Origin: an uncultured Flavobacteriaceae bacterium
GTDB taxonomy: Bacteria > Bacteroidota > Bacteroidia > Flavobacteriales > Flavobacteriaceae
Reading direction: 5' to 3'
DNA length: 64,000 nucleotides
Assembly: GCA_947494695.1 (NCBI GenBank)
Contig: CANLWB010000013.1
Span: 1 to 64,000, forward strand
Position numbers and translations under genes: made by a program
The notes under the pieces: model-generated
The model's input: the letters and a program-made list of their open reading frames with translations, nothing else
Database searches by the model: none
What the model was told of the DNA's origin: nothing
Shown: positions 15,490 through 24,277 of the stretch, one piece after another
Layout of the letters: every line of letters begins with the position of its first letter
Position numbering within the stretch: position 1 is the first letter of the stretch

Positions 15490-15910
15490 AATAGTTAAAT
15501 ACATAGCACTTGTTTTGCTTTTTGGAGCACTGGTTTTAATTCGCATTTTTGAGAATGACCTATTTTACGATCCGTATTTAACATTTTTTAAGAATGATTA
15601 CCTGTATATTGATAGTCCCAGGCGAGAGGTGTTTAAATTGGTGGGTTTTACAACACTAAGGTATGTCTTAAATACACTTATTTCTTTGGGAATCATCTAT
15701 GTGGTTTTTAAAGATTGGAGTATTATAAAGTTCTCGATAGTTATCTATGCACTGGCTTATGTTATTTTAATCTTGTTGTATTTATATTTTGTGATTCACC
15801 CAAAGCAAGACGACTATTATCTGTTTTTTAATATGCGACGTTTTTTAATTCAGCCTATTTTTTTACTACTCCTTTTACCAGCTTTTTATTACCATAAACT
15901 TAAGGCTTAA
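15482..15910 (+). CDS. Exosortase F system-associated protein
   Basis: A 142-residue membrane protein with about four hydrophobic helices and the conserved LIRIFENDLFYDPYL and NMRRFLIQP stretches typical of the partner gene of xrtF. Its role is unknown; constant pairing with XrtF suggests assembly or substrate handling. It overlaps the xrtF end by 8 bp in another frame, so the two are co-translated. Confidence 0.88.
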   Translation: MTKIVKYIALVLLFGALVLIRIFENDLFYDPYLTFFKNDYLYIDSPRREVFKLVGFTTLRYVLNTLISLGIIYVVFKDWSIIKFSIVIYALAYVILILLYLYFVIHPKQDDYYLFFNMRRFLIQPIFLLLLLPAFYYHKLKA

Positions 15911-15955
15911 GTGTTAATCATTTAATAAAAATGTATAAGCCAGCCCATTTTTTCG

Positions 15956-15963
15956 TACTTTTG
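15956..15963 (+). promoter_or_regulatory. Promoter -7 box before the metal locus
   Basis: TACTTTTG fits TAnnTTTG. Transcription would start near 15969, only one or two bases from the GTG at 15968, so it bears on the start choice of the next gene. If the box is right, that gene is either leaderless or begins at the ATG at 16001, which has AGGAG seven bases before it. Confidence 0.45.
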
Positions 15964-15967
15964 TATC

Positions 15968-16381
15968 GTGATAAAAGTAATTTTACATAGGAGTTTTTCC
16001 ATGCTTTTAGCAGTGTTGGTTTTGTTTTCGACGGTATCTTTTACGATTGAAAAACATTTCTGTGCAGATGTTTTAATTGATGTATCCATTTTTACCGAAT
16101 TGGATAAATGCGCTATGGAAGCTTATGAAGTTGCTATGGAAAAAATCACAAAAAAGTCATGTTGTAAAGATGTTATTGATGTCATTCAAGGGCAGGATGA
16201 GTTAAAATCGCCTTCATTTGAAGATTTAGACTTCGAACAACAACAGTTTTTAACCGCTTTTGCATATACTTACTTAGGCCTTTATGAAGGTTTACCTAAG
16301 CAAACTATTCCTCACAGGGATTATTCACCACCCAATTTGATCACCGACATACAACTGTTGGATGAGGTCTTTTTAATTTGA
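15968..16381 (+). CDS. HYC_CC_PP family protein of the metal locus
   Basis: A 137-residue secreted protein. After a hydrophobic signal sequence it carries the marks of the HYC_CC_PP family: EKHFC, then KSCCKD, then a proline pair in YSPPNL. These cysteines suggest metal binding, and such genes are usually found beside TonB receptors and HMA proteins, as here. Two starts compete. GTG at 15968 gives the usual family N-terminus (MIKVILHRSFSM). ATG at 16001 has an AGGAG at good distance and agrees with the promoter candidate. It lies at the head of a plus-strand series that runs to 20111. Confidence 0.8.
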   Translation: MIKVILHRSFSMLLAVLVLFSTVSFTIEKHFCADVLIDVSIFTELDKCAMEAYEVAMEKITKKSCCKDVIDVIQGQDELKSPSFEDLDFEQQQFLTAFAYTYLGLYEGLPKQTIPHRDYSPPNLITDIQLLDEVFLI

Positions 16382-16534
16382 TTTACTATCGTATCGCTCG
16401 TGCTGAATCTGTTTCAGTACAGTAAACCTTATCATCTAAGATGAGGTCAAACTCGATTTTGTTCTCACCCTAGAGGGGTATCAAGGGGATTACAAGAACA
16501 CGTTCGAAGATTATTATTTCAAATTAAAATAAAC

Positions 16535-17263
16535 ATGAAACATATATATACAATTACAGGAATGACCTGCAATGGTTGTCGGTCTTCAGTAGAAGATAAA
16601 CTTAATGCTATTGAAGACGTTTTAAAGGCTTCAGTGAATTTAGAAAAAGCTGAAGCTGTTTTAGAAATGTCAAGTTATCGCTCTGCAAAAGAATTACAAG
16701 GCGTGCTACCAGATAAGTATGCTGTATTCGAAAAAAATAAACCCAATATGGCTAATTTGGAGGAGCAAACTCAAGCCAAAGAAATATCGGATTTAAAACA
16801 ATTATTTCCGCTATTCTTAATTTTTGGATACATAACAGTAACGGCCATTTTATTAAACTATAAACTCTGGAACAGTAGTCATTTTATGCTGGATTTTATG
16901 GGGCTCTTTTATATTGTCTTTAGCTTTTTTAAATTTTTAGATCTAAAAGGGTTTACACAATCTTTTAAAATGTACGATCCTCTGGCTAAAGTCATGCCAG
17001 TCTATGGTTGGATCTACCCGTTTATAGAATTAGCTCTTGGGCTTTTGTTTTTAATGCGCTTTGAGATTCCAATGGCCCTAATAGCTACTTTGGTCATATT
17101 AGGAATAACGACAGTTGGAGTTACCAAAGTACTTTTAAGTAAGAAGACCATTCAATGTGCCTGTTTGGGTACAGCACTTAAGCTTCCCATGACCAAAGCA
17201 ACATTTATTGAGAATAGTATTATGATTGTTATGGCCATTATAATGCTTATTAACACCTACTAA
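16535..17263 (+). CDS. HMA domain fused to MauE/DoxX-like membrane domain
   Basis: A 242-residue fusion. Residues 1-65 are a heavy-metal-associated (ferredoxin-fold) domain with the CxxC site C12/C15 in GMTCNGCRS. Residues 90-240 have four or five membrane helices of the MauE/DoxX redox type, with a cysteine pair in IQCACLG between the last helices. A metal-capture head on a membrane redox module suggests copper binding coupled to electron or thiol exchange; that is inferred. The TonB receptor starts 2 bp after the stop, so the pair is one transcript. Confidence 0.85.
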   Translation: MKHIYTITGMTCNGCRSSVEDKLNAIEDVLKASVNLEKAEAVLEMSSYRSAKELQGVLPDKYAVFEKNKPNMANLEEQTQAKEISDLKQLFPLFLIFGYITVTAILLNYKLWNSSHFMLDFMGLFYIVFSFFKFLDLKGFTQSFKMYDPLAKVMPVYGWIYPFIELALGLLFLMRFEIPMALIATLVILGITTVGVTKVLLSKKTIQCACLGTALKLPMTKATFIENSIMIVMAIIMLINTY

Positions 17264-17265
17264 GT

Positions 17266-19521
17266 ATGAGAATCATAATTTTTTCCATATTGTGGCTTCC
17301 AATGCTGGTGTTTTCTCAAGACCGGGTTAGTGGCATTATTTTAGAATCGAACAACGAAAACGAACGTATAGGGTTGCCTGGAGCTAACTTACATTGGTTA
17401 AACACATCTGTTGGGGTTGTAACCGATATTGATGGAGCTTTTAGTCTACCCTACAAACAAGAATACACTAAGTTGGTAATTAGTTATGTGGGGTTTAAAA
17501 CAGATACCATCGCGATAGAGAAACCTAAGGTTATTGAACACTGGTTGCAACGAACCCAGGATTTAGATGTAATAACGGTTAACTCTAGAAAACAGGCAAC
17601 AGCTAAATCGTACCTAAAAGCCGCCAATGTATATACGGTAAGTAGTGATGAGTTATTAAAAGCAGCATGTTGTAACCTGTCTGAGAGTTTCGAAACGAAT
17701 CCATCCATTGATGTAAATTTCGCCGATGCTGTTACAGGAACCAGACAAATAAAAATGTTAGGACTTGAGAGTCCCTATATTTTAATAGCAACCGAAAATA
17801 TACCATCAATTAGAGGGGCTTCTCAAGCATTCGGATTGAGTTTTATCCCCGGAACCTGGGTAGAGAGCATCCAAATAACCAAGGGAGCCGGAAGTGTTGT
17901 TAATGGATACGAAAGTATTGCTGGACAAATAAACGCAGAATTGGTGAAACCTGCTACAGACGATAGATTGTTTGTAAATCTCTACGGAGCCACCAGCGAG
18001 CGTATCGAACTAAACACTCATGTGAATACCAAAGTTAGTGACCGGTGGGATACTGGGTTATACCTGCACGGAAACCAGCACAATAAAGAGCATGATGTAA
18101 ATCATGATGGTTTTATAGATATGCCAAAGTACCACCAAATTAACGTGATGAACCGATGGCAATATACCAATGCCGAAAAGGGTTTTGTGAGTTTTATAAA
18201 TCTGAAATTCTTAAATGATGAAAAACAGGCTGGACAAGTTGATTTTAATCCCGATACATTTAATCCAGGCAATATTGGATCGCCGAGCGAAAGCGAAGCG
18301 TGGGGAAGTGAGATCGATACCAGACGTTATGAAGTGTCTGCCAAGTTGGGTTATGTTAACCCCGAGATTCCCTATCAAAGTTTGGGAGTTCAAACCGCGT
18401 TTAGCAGCCATAAGCAAGATTCCTATTTTGGTCGAAACCTATATGATATATCACACAATAGTTTATATGCAAATGCCATTTACAATTCTATAATTAGCGA
18501 TTCAAGGCATAAAATAAAAACAGGGGTGAGTTATACTTACGATCATTATGACGAACAGGTTAATCTAACGCCATATGAAAGAACAGAAACTTCTGTTGGA
18601 GGGTTTTTTGAATACAATTACGATAATTTAGAAAAGTTAAACCTAACTGCCGGGCTACGAATAGACCATCATAACTTGTTAGGAACTTTCGTAACGCCAC
18701 GTTTTCATTTACGGTATACGCCCTGGGAGAAATCGGCATTACGGGCATCTTTTGGGCGCGGAAAACGAAGTGCTAATATATTTGCCGAAAACCAAAAACT
18801 GTTTTCAACATCACGCACTATTAACATTGTGAGTACGAACGGAAATATCTATGGACTCGATCCCGAGATTGCCTGGAACTATGGTGTGTCTTATTTACAA
18901 GGCTTTAATCTTTTTGGAAGAAAGGCCGATGTTACTTTAGATTTTTATAGAACCGATTTTAAGAACCAGGTTGTGGTAGATTATGAAAACCCTTTGGAAG
19001 TGCGTTTTTATAATTTAGAAGGCGATAGTTACGCTAATAGTTTTCAAATCGAATTAAATTATAATATGTTCGAGCGTTTCGATTTACGAATGGCCTATAA
19101 ATACTACGATGTTAAAACAGATTATAATTCCGGAAAGCTGTCAAAACCCCTAATACCAGCGCATCGTTTGTTTGCAAACGCTTCTTATGAAACCTTAAGG
19201 CAGAAAGGGGGGCAGCAATGGAAGTTTGATGCCACTTTTAATTGGCTGGGGAAGCAACGTTTTTCGTCCACTCAAGGGAATCCGATAGCATATCAGTTAC
19301 CCGACGAAACACCAACGCTAGCGACCTTAAATGCACAGGTTACCAAGGTGTTTTCTCCAAAATTTGAAGTATATTTAGGAGGCGAAAACATGGGTAATGT
19401 AAGACAGAGTAATCCGGTTTTAGCAGCAGATGATCCGTTTGGAGCGAATTTTGATACCACATTTGTATATGGCCCTATTTTTGGGAGCATGTACTATATG
19501 GGATTACGTTTTCGGATTTAA
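17266..19521 (+). CDS. TonB-dependent receptor, probable copper/heavy-metal uptake
   Basis: A 751-residue outer-membrane receptor. After a short signal peptide, residues about 20-105 form a carboxypeptidase-D-like regulatory domain (GANLHWLNTSVGVVTDIDGAF). Then come the plug (SIRGASQAFGLSFIPGTWVESIQI, here in part) and a 22-strand barrel ending in YYMGLRFRI. A cysteine pair, AACCNLSESFE, near the plug start is typical of receptors beside HMA genes. It probably imports copper or a copper complex with TonB energy. Neighbours on both sides are metal-binding proteins. Confidence 0.9.
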   Translation: MRIIIFSILWLPMLVFSQDRVSGIILESNNENERIGLPGANLHWLNTSVGVVTDIDGAFSLPYKQEYTKLVISYVGFKTDTIAIEKPKVIEHWLQRTQDLDVITVNSRKQATAKSYLKAANVYTVSSDELLKAACCNLSESFETNPSIDVNFADAVTGTRQIKMLGLESPYILIATENIPSIRGASQAFGLSFIPGTWVESIQITKGAGSVVNGYESIAGQINAELVKPATDDRLFVNLYGATSERIELNTHVNTKVSDRWDTGLYLHGNQHNKEHDVNHDGFIDMPKYHQINVMNRWQYTNAEKGFVSFINLKFLNDEKQAGQVDFNPDTFNPGNIGSPSESEAWGSEIDTRRYEVSAKLGYVNPEIPYQSLGVQTAFSSHKQDSYFGRNLYDISHNSLYANAIYNSIISDSRHKIKTGVSYTYDHYDEQVNLTPYERTETSVGGFFEYNYDNLEKLNLTAGLRIDHHNLLGTFVTPRFHLRYTPWEKSALRASFGRGKRSANIFAENQKLFSTSRTINIVSTNGNIYGLDPEIAWNYGVSYLQGFNLFGRKADVTLDFYRTDFKNQVVVDYENPLEVRFYNLEGDSYANSFQIELNYNMFERFDLRMAYKYYDVKTDYNSGKLSKPLIPAHRLFANASYETLRQKGGQQWKFDATFNWLGKQRFSSTQGNPIAYQLPDETPTLATLNAQVTKVFSPKFEVYLGGENMGNVRQSNPVLAADDPFGANFDTTFVYGPIFGSMYYMGLRFRI

Positions 19522-19754
19522 ATTTTCACTAAGGCTGGAATCTCATTAAAACGTGTCCCGCCGTTTAAAATAAAGTAACTAAAATGAATCGTCATCGTGA
19601 GAAGCACACCAATATCATAAGCTCTTAAAAAGAGTTTCGATTCATTAAACAAAACAAGTTTGTCATTCCTGTGAAAACAGGAATCCACGTTATAGTAATA
19701 AAGTTTGAATTTAAAAGATTCCCGAGTTTATGGGAATAAACAAAAGTACAAGTC
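19522..19754. repeat. Short dispersed palindromes after the receptor gene
   Basis: The gap contains ATTCCTGTGAAAACAGGAAT near 19665-19684, a perfect 7-bp stem. It also holds AATGAATCG and CGATTCATT facing each other about 19582-19650, and GATTCCCG with GGGAAT near 19711-19735. These look like the small dispersed palindromes common between flavobacterial genes. No gene is evident. Confidence 0.5.
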
Positions 19755-20111
19755 ATGAAAAAAATAATAACAGCATTAGTAATATTAATAACTACCGCAT
19801 CATTTGCGCAAAATAAAAACGCCAGAGCGTCTATGGAAGTCGATGGTGTGTGTTTAATGTGTAAAACAAGAATAGAAAAAGCAAGTTTAAATACAAAGGG
19901 CGTTAAGTCCGCAGTTTGGAATGTGAAAACCCATGAATTAAAGCTAATTTACGATGAGCGTAAAACAGATTTAAAAACTATTCAGACCAGTATTTTAGCC
20001 GTTGGTCATGATACTAAAGACATGAAAGCAACAGACGAGGCCTATAATACGGTACATCCTTGCTGTAGATATCGCGATAATGACATTGTCGATGATCATA
20101 AAGGTGAATAG
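19755..20111 (+). CDS. Secreted heavy-metal-associated domain protein
   Basis: A 118-residue periplasmic protein. The signal peptide (residues 1-19, ending SFAQ) is followed by an HMA domain with metal site C33/C36 in GVCLMCKT and the usual beta-alpha-beta-beta-alpha-beta pattern. A C-terminal VHPCCRYRDN adds a cysteine pair. It probably carries copper or another soft metal between the receptor and the membrane HMA protein. It is 233 bp downstream of the receptor gene and may have its own promoter. Confidence 0.85.
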   Translation: MKKIITALVILITTASFAQNKNARASMEVDGVCLMCKTRIEKASLNTKGVKSAVWNVKTHELKLIYDERKTDLKTIQTSILAVGHDTKDMKATDEAYNTVHPCCRYRDNDIVDDHKGE

Positions 20112-20245
20112 AGAATTTAAATTTAGGAGGATTTCGTTCTACACGAATTAGTTCAGTAATTTAACAAAATATAACGTTAAAAAAGGTGATCTCGAAAGTG
20201 ATTATAATTATTTTTGAGATCATCTCAAGTTTTAACTATGGTGTT

Positions 20246-20407
20246 ATACCATTTCTAACGTTAAATGACTCAATAAAAATGTGCCTTTTTGCACCATACA
20301 TTAAAAGAAAAAAGACCCGTAGCTTAAGCTATGACTCATTTTTATTTTTCGTATGACACAAAAATCTATCATTTTTTTTATGTGTAATTTAACATCAGAA
20401 ATGGTAT
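20246..20407. repeat. MITE-like element with 27-bp imperfect terminal repeats
   Basis: The sequence at 20246-20272 (beginning ATACCATTTCT) recurs in reverse complement at 20381-20407 with 23 of 27 positions alike. The 162-bp unit has no coding capacity. It is AT-rich and holds a 12-bp palindrome TAGCTTAAGCTA near 20320-20331. Terminal repeats without a gene suggest a miniature non-autonomous element, but a regulatory fold-back is equally possible from one copy. It fills most of the 339-bp gap 20112-20450. Confidence 0.4.
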
Positions 20408-20450
20408 TACTATGTGAGAATACTATAATGAATAGCCCCAAAATTAAACT

Positions 20451-20948
20451 ATGAAACGTATCTTTATTGTATTAAGTCTTACATCCTTAATTTTTGTTGC
20501 ATGTCATGACAAAAAAGGTGAGCAAGGTCAATCGCAACCCGCACTGATTTCGGATAAATTTGATAAAAACCAATTCAAAAAACTTTTAAATGCTGTAGCA
20601 AAAGGATGGAATACGAATAACGCCAGAGCGGCAGCAAATTGCTTCTCTGAGGATGCCGTTTACATCGAGCCACCCAATCAACAACTATATCAGGGAAGAA
20701 AAGAACTCTTTGATTTCTTTGGGGGTGAACGCGGACGTACAAATCCCATGAAAATGACCTGGCATTATTTAATTTTTGACGAAGACAACCAAATTGGGAC
20801 TGGCGAATACACCTTTGAATATAAAGGAAGATCAACCCATGGCATTGTTATTGTTAAAATTTCGGAAGGAAAGATAAGACGCTGGCGAGAATATCAGTAT
20901 AGATCAACAACAGAATGGGGCAAGTTTATTGGTGAGAGTGCTTTCTAA
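20451..20948 (+). CDS. NTF2/SnoaL-like lipoprotein
   Basis: A 165-residue lipoprotein with lipobox FVAC (C18) and an NTF2-like domain from about residue 40. The domain has NAVAKGWNTNNARAAANCFSEDAVYIEPP, an early helix and strand typical of SnoaL proteins, given here in parts, and a closing RRWREYQ strand. NTF2-like folds act as small-molecule enzymes or binding modules; the substrate is unknown. It is a single gene with long gaps on both sides, in a stretch of secreted proteins of uncertain role. Confidence 0.72.
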   Translation: MKRIFIVLSLTSLIFVACHDKKGEQGQSQPALISDKFDKNQFKKLLNAVAKGWNTNNARAAANCFSEDAVYIEPPNQQLYQGRKELFDFFGGERGRTNPMKMTWHYLIFDEDNQIGTGEYTFEYKGRSTHGIVIVKISEGKIRRWREYQYRSTTEWGKFIGESAF

Positions 20949-21206
20949 TTTGTGAAAAAAGATAGCAGCCATCTGTTGAAACGGGTTGTAATAGTTTCTC
21001 AACAAGAGGGCTAATCGTTTACTATTTATCGATTTGTGGTTTTACTTTTGGTCGAATAGTGTTGTTTATAAGGATGGTCTGTATTGGTTTTCCTATTTTT
21101 GAGTGTATTGCAAAATCAGGTTCCCCTCTTGTAAACAGGATTTATGTTGTGGGATCGACTAGAACAGCTAATTTGTCTGAATTTAACAAAAAGTGTTATT
21201 AAGTTA

Positions 21207-21214
21207 TACATTTG
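21207..21214 (+). promoter_or_regulatory. Promoter -7 box for the SusD-like gene
   Basis: TACATTTG fits TAnnTTTG, 33 bp before the start codon at 21247. A -33 TTG at normal distance is not seen. Confidence 0.4.
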
Positions 21215-21246
21215 AAAGCAATTGATTAATATTAAATACATTAAAA

Positions 21247-22722
21247 ATGAAATCTAGATTTTTACTATTTTTTGTAGTTGCGGGCCTCATGTGTTCCTGC
21301 GATAGAGACAATTCTATCCCAATAGAAGAAGAAAAAGCAGCTATTGACGGTGTAGAATTTATTCCAGACGAAAGTTCCGTTGAAATTTCTGGAGAGCAGT
21401 TAATCATTACTTTCAAAAGTGGTGCAAAGGAAGTGAAAATTATTACGAACAATATTGTAGAAGGAGAATATAGTATGGTTAGCCAGCCTGTGAAGCCGCC
21501 TACAACATTCGAGGCCAATATTGAATATACAAACGGAACGGATATATACAAAGGGCTTTCGGGAACATTAACCTTGACAAGAGATGATACCTCTTATTCC
21601 GGTGGGTATAAAGCTGTGCTAAAATCTGAAACAGATGGTACAGAAATAGAAATTAGTGGAGGTTCTTTTGAAGCTATAGAAAGTACAATTGAAGGTGGTT
21701 TAATTACAGACGAAACAGCGATTAAAGAAGCACTTTTAAGTTACTACCCGGCATTTAACAAGTTTATTCAGTTTGAGTTTTTATTCGATGCCGTTTATTC
21801 GAATCAATCTTCCATACCAAACGACAGTTGGTCAGCTATTTATAACCATACACATAAGGCCTCCAATCCAAAAGTTCAAAGGTTATGGAATGAAGGCTGG
21901 GACGTTATTTATAAAATGAATGTTATCATATTAAGTGCAACCGAGTATGTTTCTAACGAGGCTTCTAAAAAAGAAATAATTGCAGAGGCAAAAGTTGTTA
22001 GAGCCTATACCAGTTTTAAACTTTTAGAATGGTTTAATGACCTCCCAATTGTAGAAGGACTTGAAGACGATTTATTACCTGCAAGAAGTGCTAGTGAAGA
22101 GGTTCTGCAATGGATTATAGATGATATTAAGAATGCACAACCTGATATTCCTGAGGCCTGGCCCGATTCGGCCGTAAGTCGGATCACCAAAATTTTTACT
22201 CAGGCAGCCTTGTCCAGAATATACCTGTATGGTGGAGATTATATAGATACTCAGGTGGTGAATCAAGAGATTGTAAACAGTGGTGCCTATTCATTAAGCC
22301 CATCAACAACAGATTTTACAAAAGATAATGTTGAAATATTCTGGGGGTTTGTCAAAGAAAACGATGAAGAATTTGACGCGTTTTTCACTAAAGGGGACTA
22401 TGTTCCTGTAATGCGTTATACCGAAACCGTGCTATCTGTTGCCGAGGTGGCTTATGCAACAGGAACAACCGCACAGGCCTTAGATTATATGAATATGTTA
22501 AAACAACGCCGGGGAGAGGCCGATCTAAGTAGTGTTGATGTGTATATAATTCGAGAACAATATGAAATAGAACTTGAACTCGAAGGGGATTCATTTTTAC
22601 TTATGAAAAGACATGACATAGCGCAAGATGTGCTTCAAATCCCCAATTTTATGGACTATTTGCCAATCCCAGAAAACGTGATAGACAACAACCCGGATGT
22701 TTCTCAGAATCCAGGGTATTAA
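21247..22722 (+). CDS. Orphan SusD-like lipoprotein with extra N-terminal domain
   Basis: A 491-residue lipoprotein (lipobox MCSC). Residues about 25-150 form a beta-rich domain like the DUF6252-type domains of Bacteroidota lipoproteins. From about 160 on the chain is SusD/RagB-like: a helical TPR-type core (WNEGWDVIYKMNVI, EAKVVRAYTSFKLLEWF), then RITKIFTQAALSRIYLYGG, and the ending with YEIELELEGDSFLLMKRHD. SusD proteins bind glycans over a SusC barrel. No SusC gene is nearby and the usual longer C-terminal half is reduced, so it may work alone or with a distant receptor. A terminator follows at 22747. Confidence 0.78.
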   Translation: MKSRFLLFFVVAGLMCSCDRDNSIPIEEEKAAIDGVEFIPDESSVEISGEQLIITFKSGAKEVKIITNNIVEGEYSMVSQPVKPPTTFEANIEYTNGTDIYKGLSGTLTLTRDDTSYSGGYKAVLKSETDGTEIEISGGSFEAIESTIEGGLITDETAIKEALLSYYPAFNKFIQFEFLFDAVYSNQSSIPNDSWSAIYNHTHKASNPKVQRLWNEGWDVIYKMNVIILSATEYVSNEASKKEIIAEAKVVRAYTSFKLLEWFNDLPIVEGLEDDLLPARSASEEVLQWIIDDIKNAQPDIPEAWPDSAVSRITKIFTQAALSRIYLYGGDYIDTQVVNQEIVNSGAYSLSPSTTDFTKDNVEIFWGFVKENDEEFDAFFTKGDYVPVMRYTETVLSVAEVAYATGTTAQALDYMNMLKQRRGEADLSSVDVYIIREQYEIELELEGDSFLLMKRHDIAQDVLQIPNFMDYLPIPENVIDNNPDVSQNPGY

Positions 22723-22746
22723 TAATAAAACGAATTAATATTTTAA

Positions 22747-22780
22747 GGCTGTCTGAAGTTATTTTAGACAGCCTTTTTAA
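22747..22780 (+). terminator. Rho-independent terminator after the SusD-like gene
   Basis: An 8-bp perfect stem, GGCTGTCT at 22747-22754 and AGACAGCC at 22766-22773, is followed by TTTTT. Confidence 0.85.
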
Positions 22781-22989
22781 TTTAGGGTTTTAGGTGTTTG
22801 AGTTTTTTTGGTAATTGATTATTGGTAGGTGATTTATTGAACGAATAGGAATTCATATTTTAATCATGCCGTAAAAGTTCACTAACAACCAGAAGGACTC
22901 ATACTATGGGGTTATTTTAAATTCGATTTTTAATACGCGAATTACTATTAGCAAAATACTTCAAATTAGAACTATTTCAATATGAAAAT

Positions 22990-23240
22990 TTAAGAGAAAA
23001 CAATAGACCAGTTGTTTAAAACAGATAATAAGCTATCACAACTTTTAATTCCACGAATTGTAGCATTTTTTTTAATTTGAAATGCGCCAACCATGCTTTG
23101 TAGAATGTTTTTAAACAGTTTCTCATTTTCAAACCCAAACTTTCCTTTTCGCACAGCATCGTAATCTACATTATTAACAGTAGATCGCTTTTAAAACATT
23201 CCAAATCCAGAGTCATTAACCAAAATTAATTTCAAAACAA
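22990..23240 (-). pseudogene. Possible gene remnant, unidentified
   Basis: In the 611-bp gap 22723-23333 the minus strand holds a protein-like open segment, 23190 down to a stop at 22990. It reads DYDAVRKGKFGFENEK, then KNILQSMVGAF and ending LNNWSIVFS. In the same frame upstream, after one stop codon at 23191-23193, it continues as ILVNDSGFGMF. The amino-acid usage looks coding, but no start codon or full domain is present. It may be the 3' end of a decayed gene. The rest of the gap (22781-22989) shows nothing. Confidence 0.25.
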
Positions 23241-23241
23241 T

Positions 23242-23249
23242 TACATTTG
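23242..23249 (+). promoter_or_regulatory. Promoter -7 box candidate
   Basis: TACATTTG fits TAnnTTTG, 85 bp before the lipoprotein gene at 23334. No -33 partner is clear. Confidence 0.3.
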
Positions 23250-23333
23250 ATAGTACATGTCTGTTTTATGACTTCTCAAACAGCCGACTGATGGCCGAAA
23301 CAAAAAATTTAGTGCAAGTTAAAATCAATAATA

Positions 23334-23876
23334 ATGAAAAATTTACTCACTTTTTTAATGGTATACCTAAATCTTGTGAATTGCAACCAGATGAATAAAA
23401 CCCAGGTATATAATGCGTTTCAGGAAACAGATGTTATATGCAATGACACAGGGTGTAAAGGAACCTATAAAGGCCCAGAGTTTGTAGACGGAGATGACAT
23501 CGCCCATCAATTTTCTAATACTATGTCCGGTGCCGTTGGAGATAAATTAAAGACACTTTATAAAAGTGGGAATTATCGAAAGGTAGATTTCGATAAAATT
23601 AAGATGACTACGGTTGGTATGGGAAGCGGTGAGGTTTTTTATCATTTATCAATTCCCTTTATTGCTGTTGCTCAAAAGTGTGAGGCCTATACATCTTTCG
23701 ATCATGTTGGAGGGTGGAATCATAGTCCTGCCCTAAAGCGAAGAAAGCAGGAATTAAGCCATGTTCTATTGGCTGGTCACGAATTAAAGATAAGCGATTT
23801 AAAGAAGACCCCCGAAGGCTTACAGGAGTATTGGATTCAATGGAAAAACAAAACGGTACAATCTGAATGCCAATAA
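23334..23876 (+). CDS. Hypothetical lipoprotein
   Basis: A 180-residue protein with a lipoprotein signal (LVNC, C17). The mature part has two early cysteines in ICNDTGCKGTY, possibly a disulphide, and a glycine-rich centre (TVGMGSGEVFYHLSIP). The C-terminus is basic, with two late cysteines. I recognise no family. It probably sits in the outer membrane or periplasm. It is monocistronic, in a region of single secreted proteins. Confidence 0.6.
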   Translation: MKNLLTFLMVYLNLVNCNQMNKTQVYNAFQETDVICNDTGCKGTYKGPEFVDGDDIAHQFSNTMSGAVGDKLKTLYKSGNYRKVDFDKIKMTTVGMGSGEVFYHLSIPFIAVAQKCEAYTSFDHVGGWNHSPALKRRKQELSHVLLAGHELKISDLKKTPEGLQEYWIQWKNKTVQSECQ

Positions 23877-24171
23877 CTACGGTAAACGAGGTATGTAAGT
23901 ACGGATGGAAAACCAGTCAAAAAGTGAATCATATAGTTTAAAGAAGGTGTTTTTATAGGCAATTTAGATTACTTTCTTGTTAAAAACCTGTATTTTTAGA
24001 GGTGCCTCAATAGTGGATAAACGCTCTTGAGGACTCTCCAAGTAATGTCTTAAACCTAATTCTGTTGTGTTTTAACAAAAAGACTGCTTTAGCACGCCGT
24101 ATTGGAGGGGGTTATTGGGTTTGTTTAAAGTGAGCAGGCGAGATTGTTATTCTCATAAGGTCACTAAGTAT

Positions 24172-24257
24172 TGGTCACTGAGCGTTGGTTACTGAGCGTT
24201 GGTTACTGAGCGTTGGTTACTGAGCGTAGTCGAAGTAAGTCGAAGTAAGTCGAAGTG
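24172..24257. repeat. Tandem repeats 14-mer x4 and 10-mer x3
   Basis: The 14-bp unit GGTTACTGAGCGTT is present four times (24172-24227; the first copy has one C, the last ends in A). It is followed by three copies of the 10-bp unit GTCGAAGTAA (24228-24257; last copy GTCGAAGTGA). The parts join as CTGAGCGTAGTCGAAGT, the core of a repeat also seen near 48938 and 57396. The remainder of the 401-bp gap 23877-24277 shows no gene. Confidence 0.9.
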
Positions 24258-24277
24258 AAATCTAAATAGCATACAAG

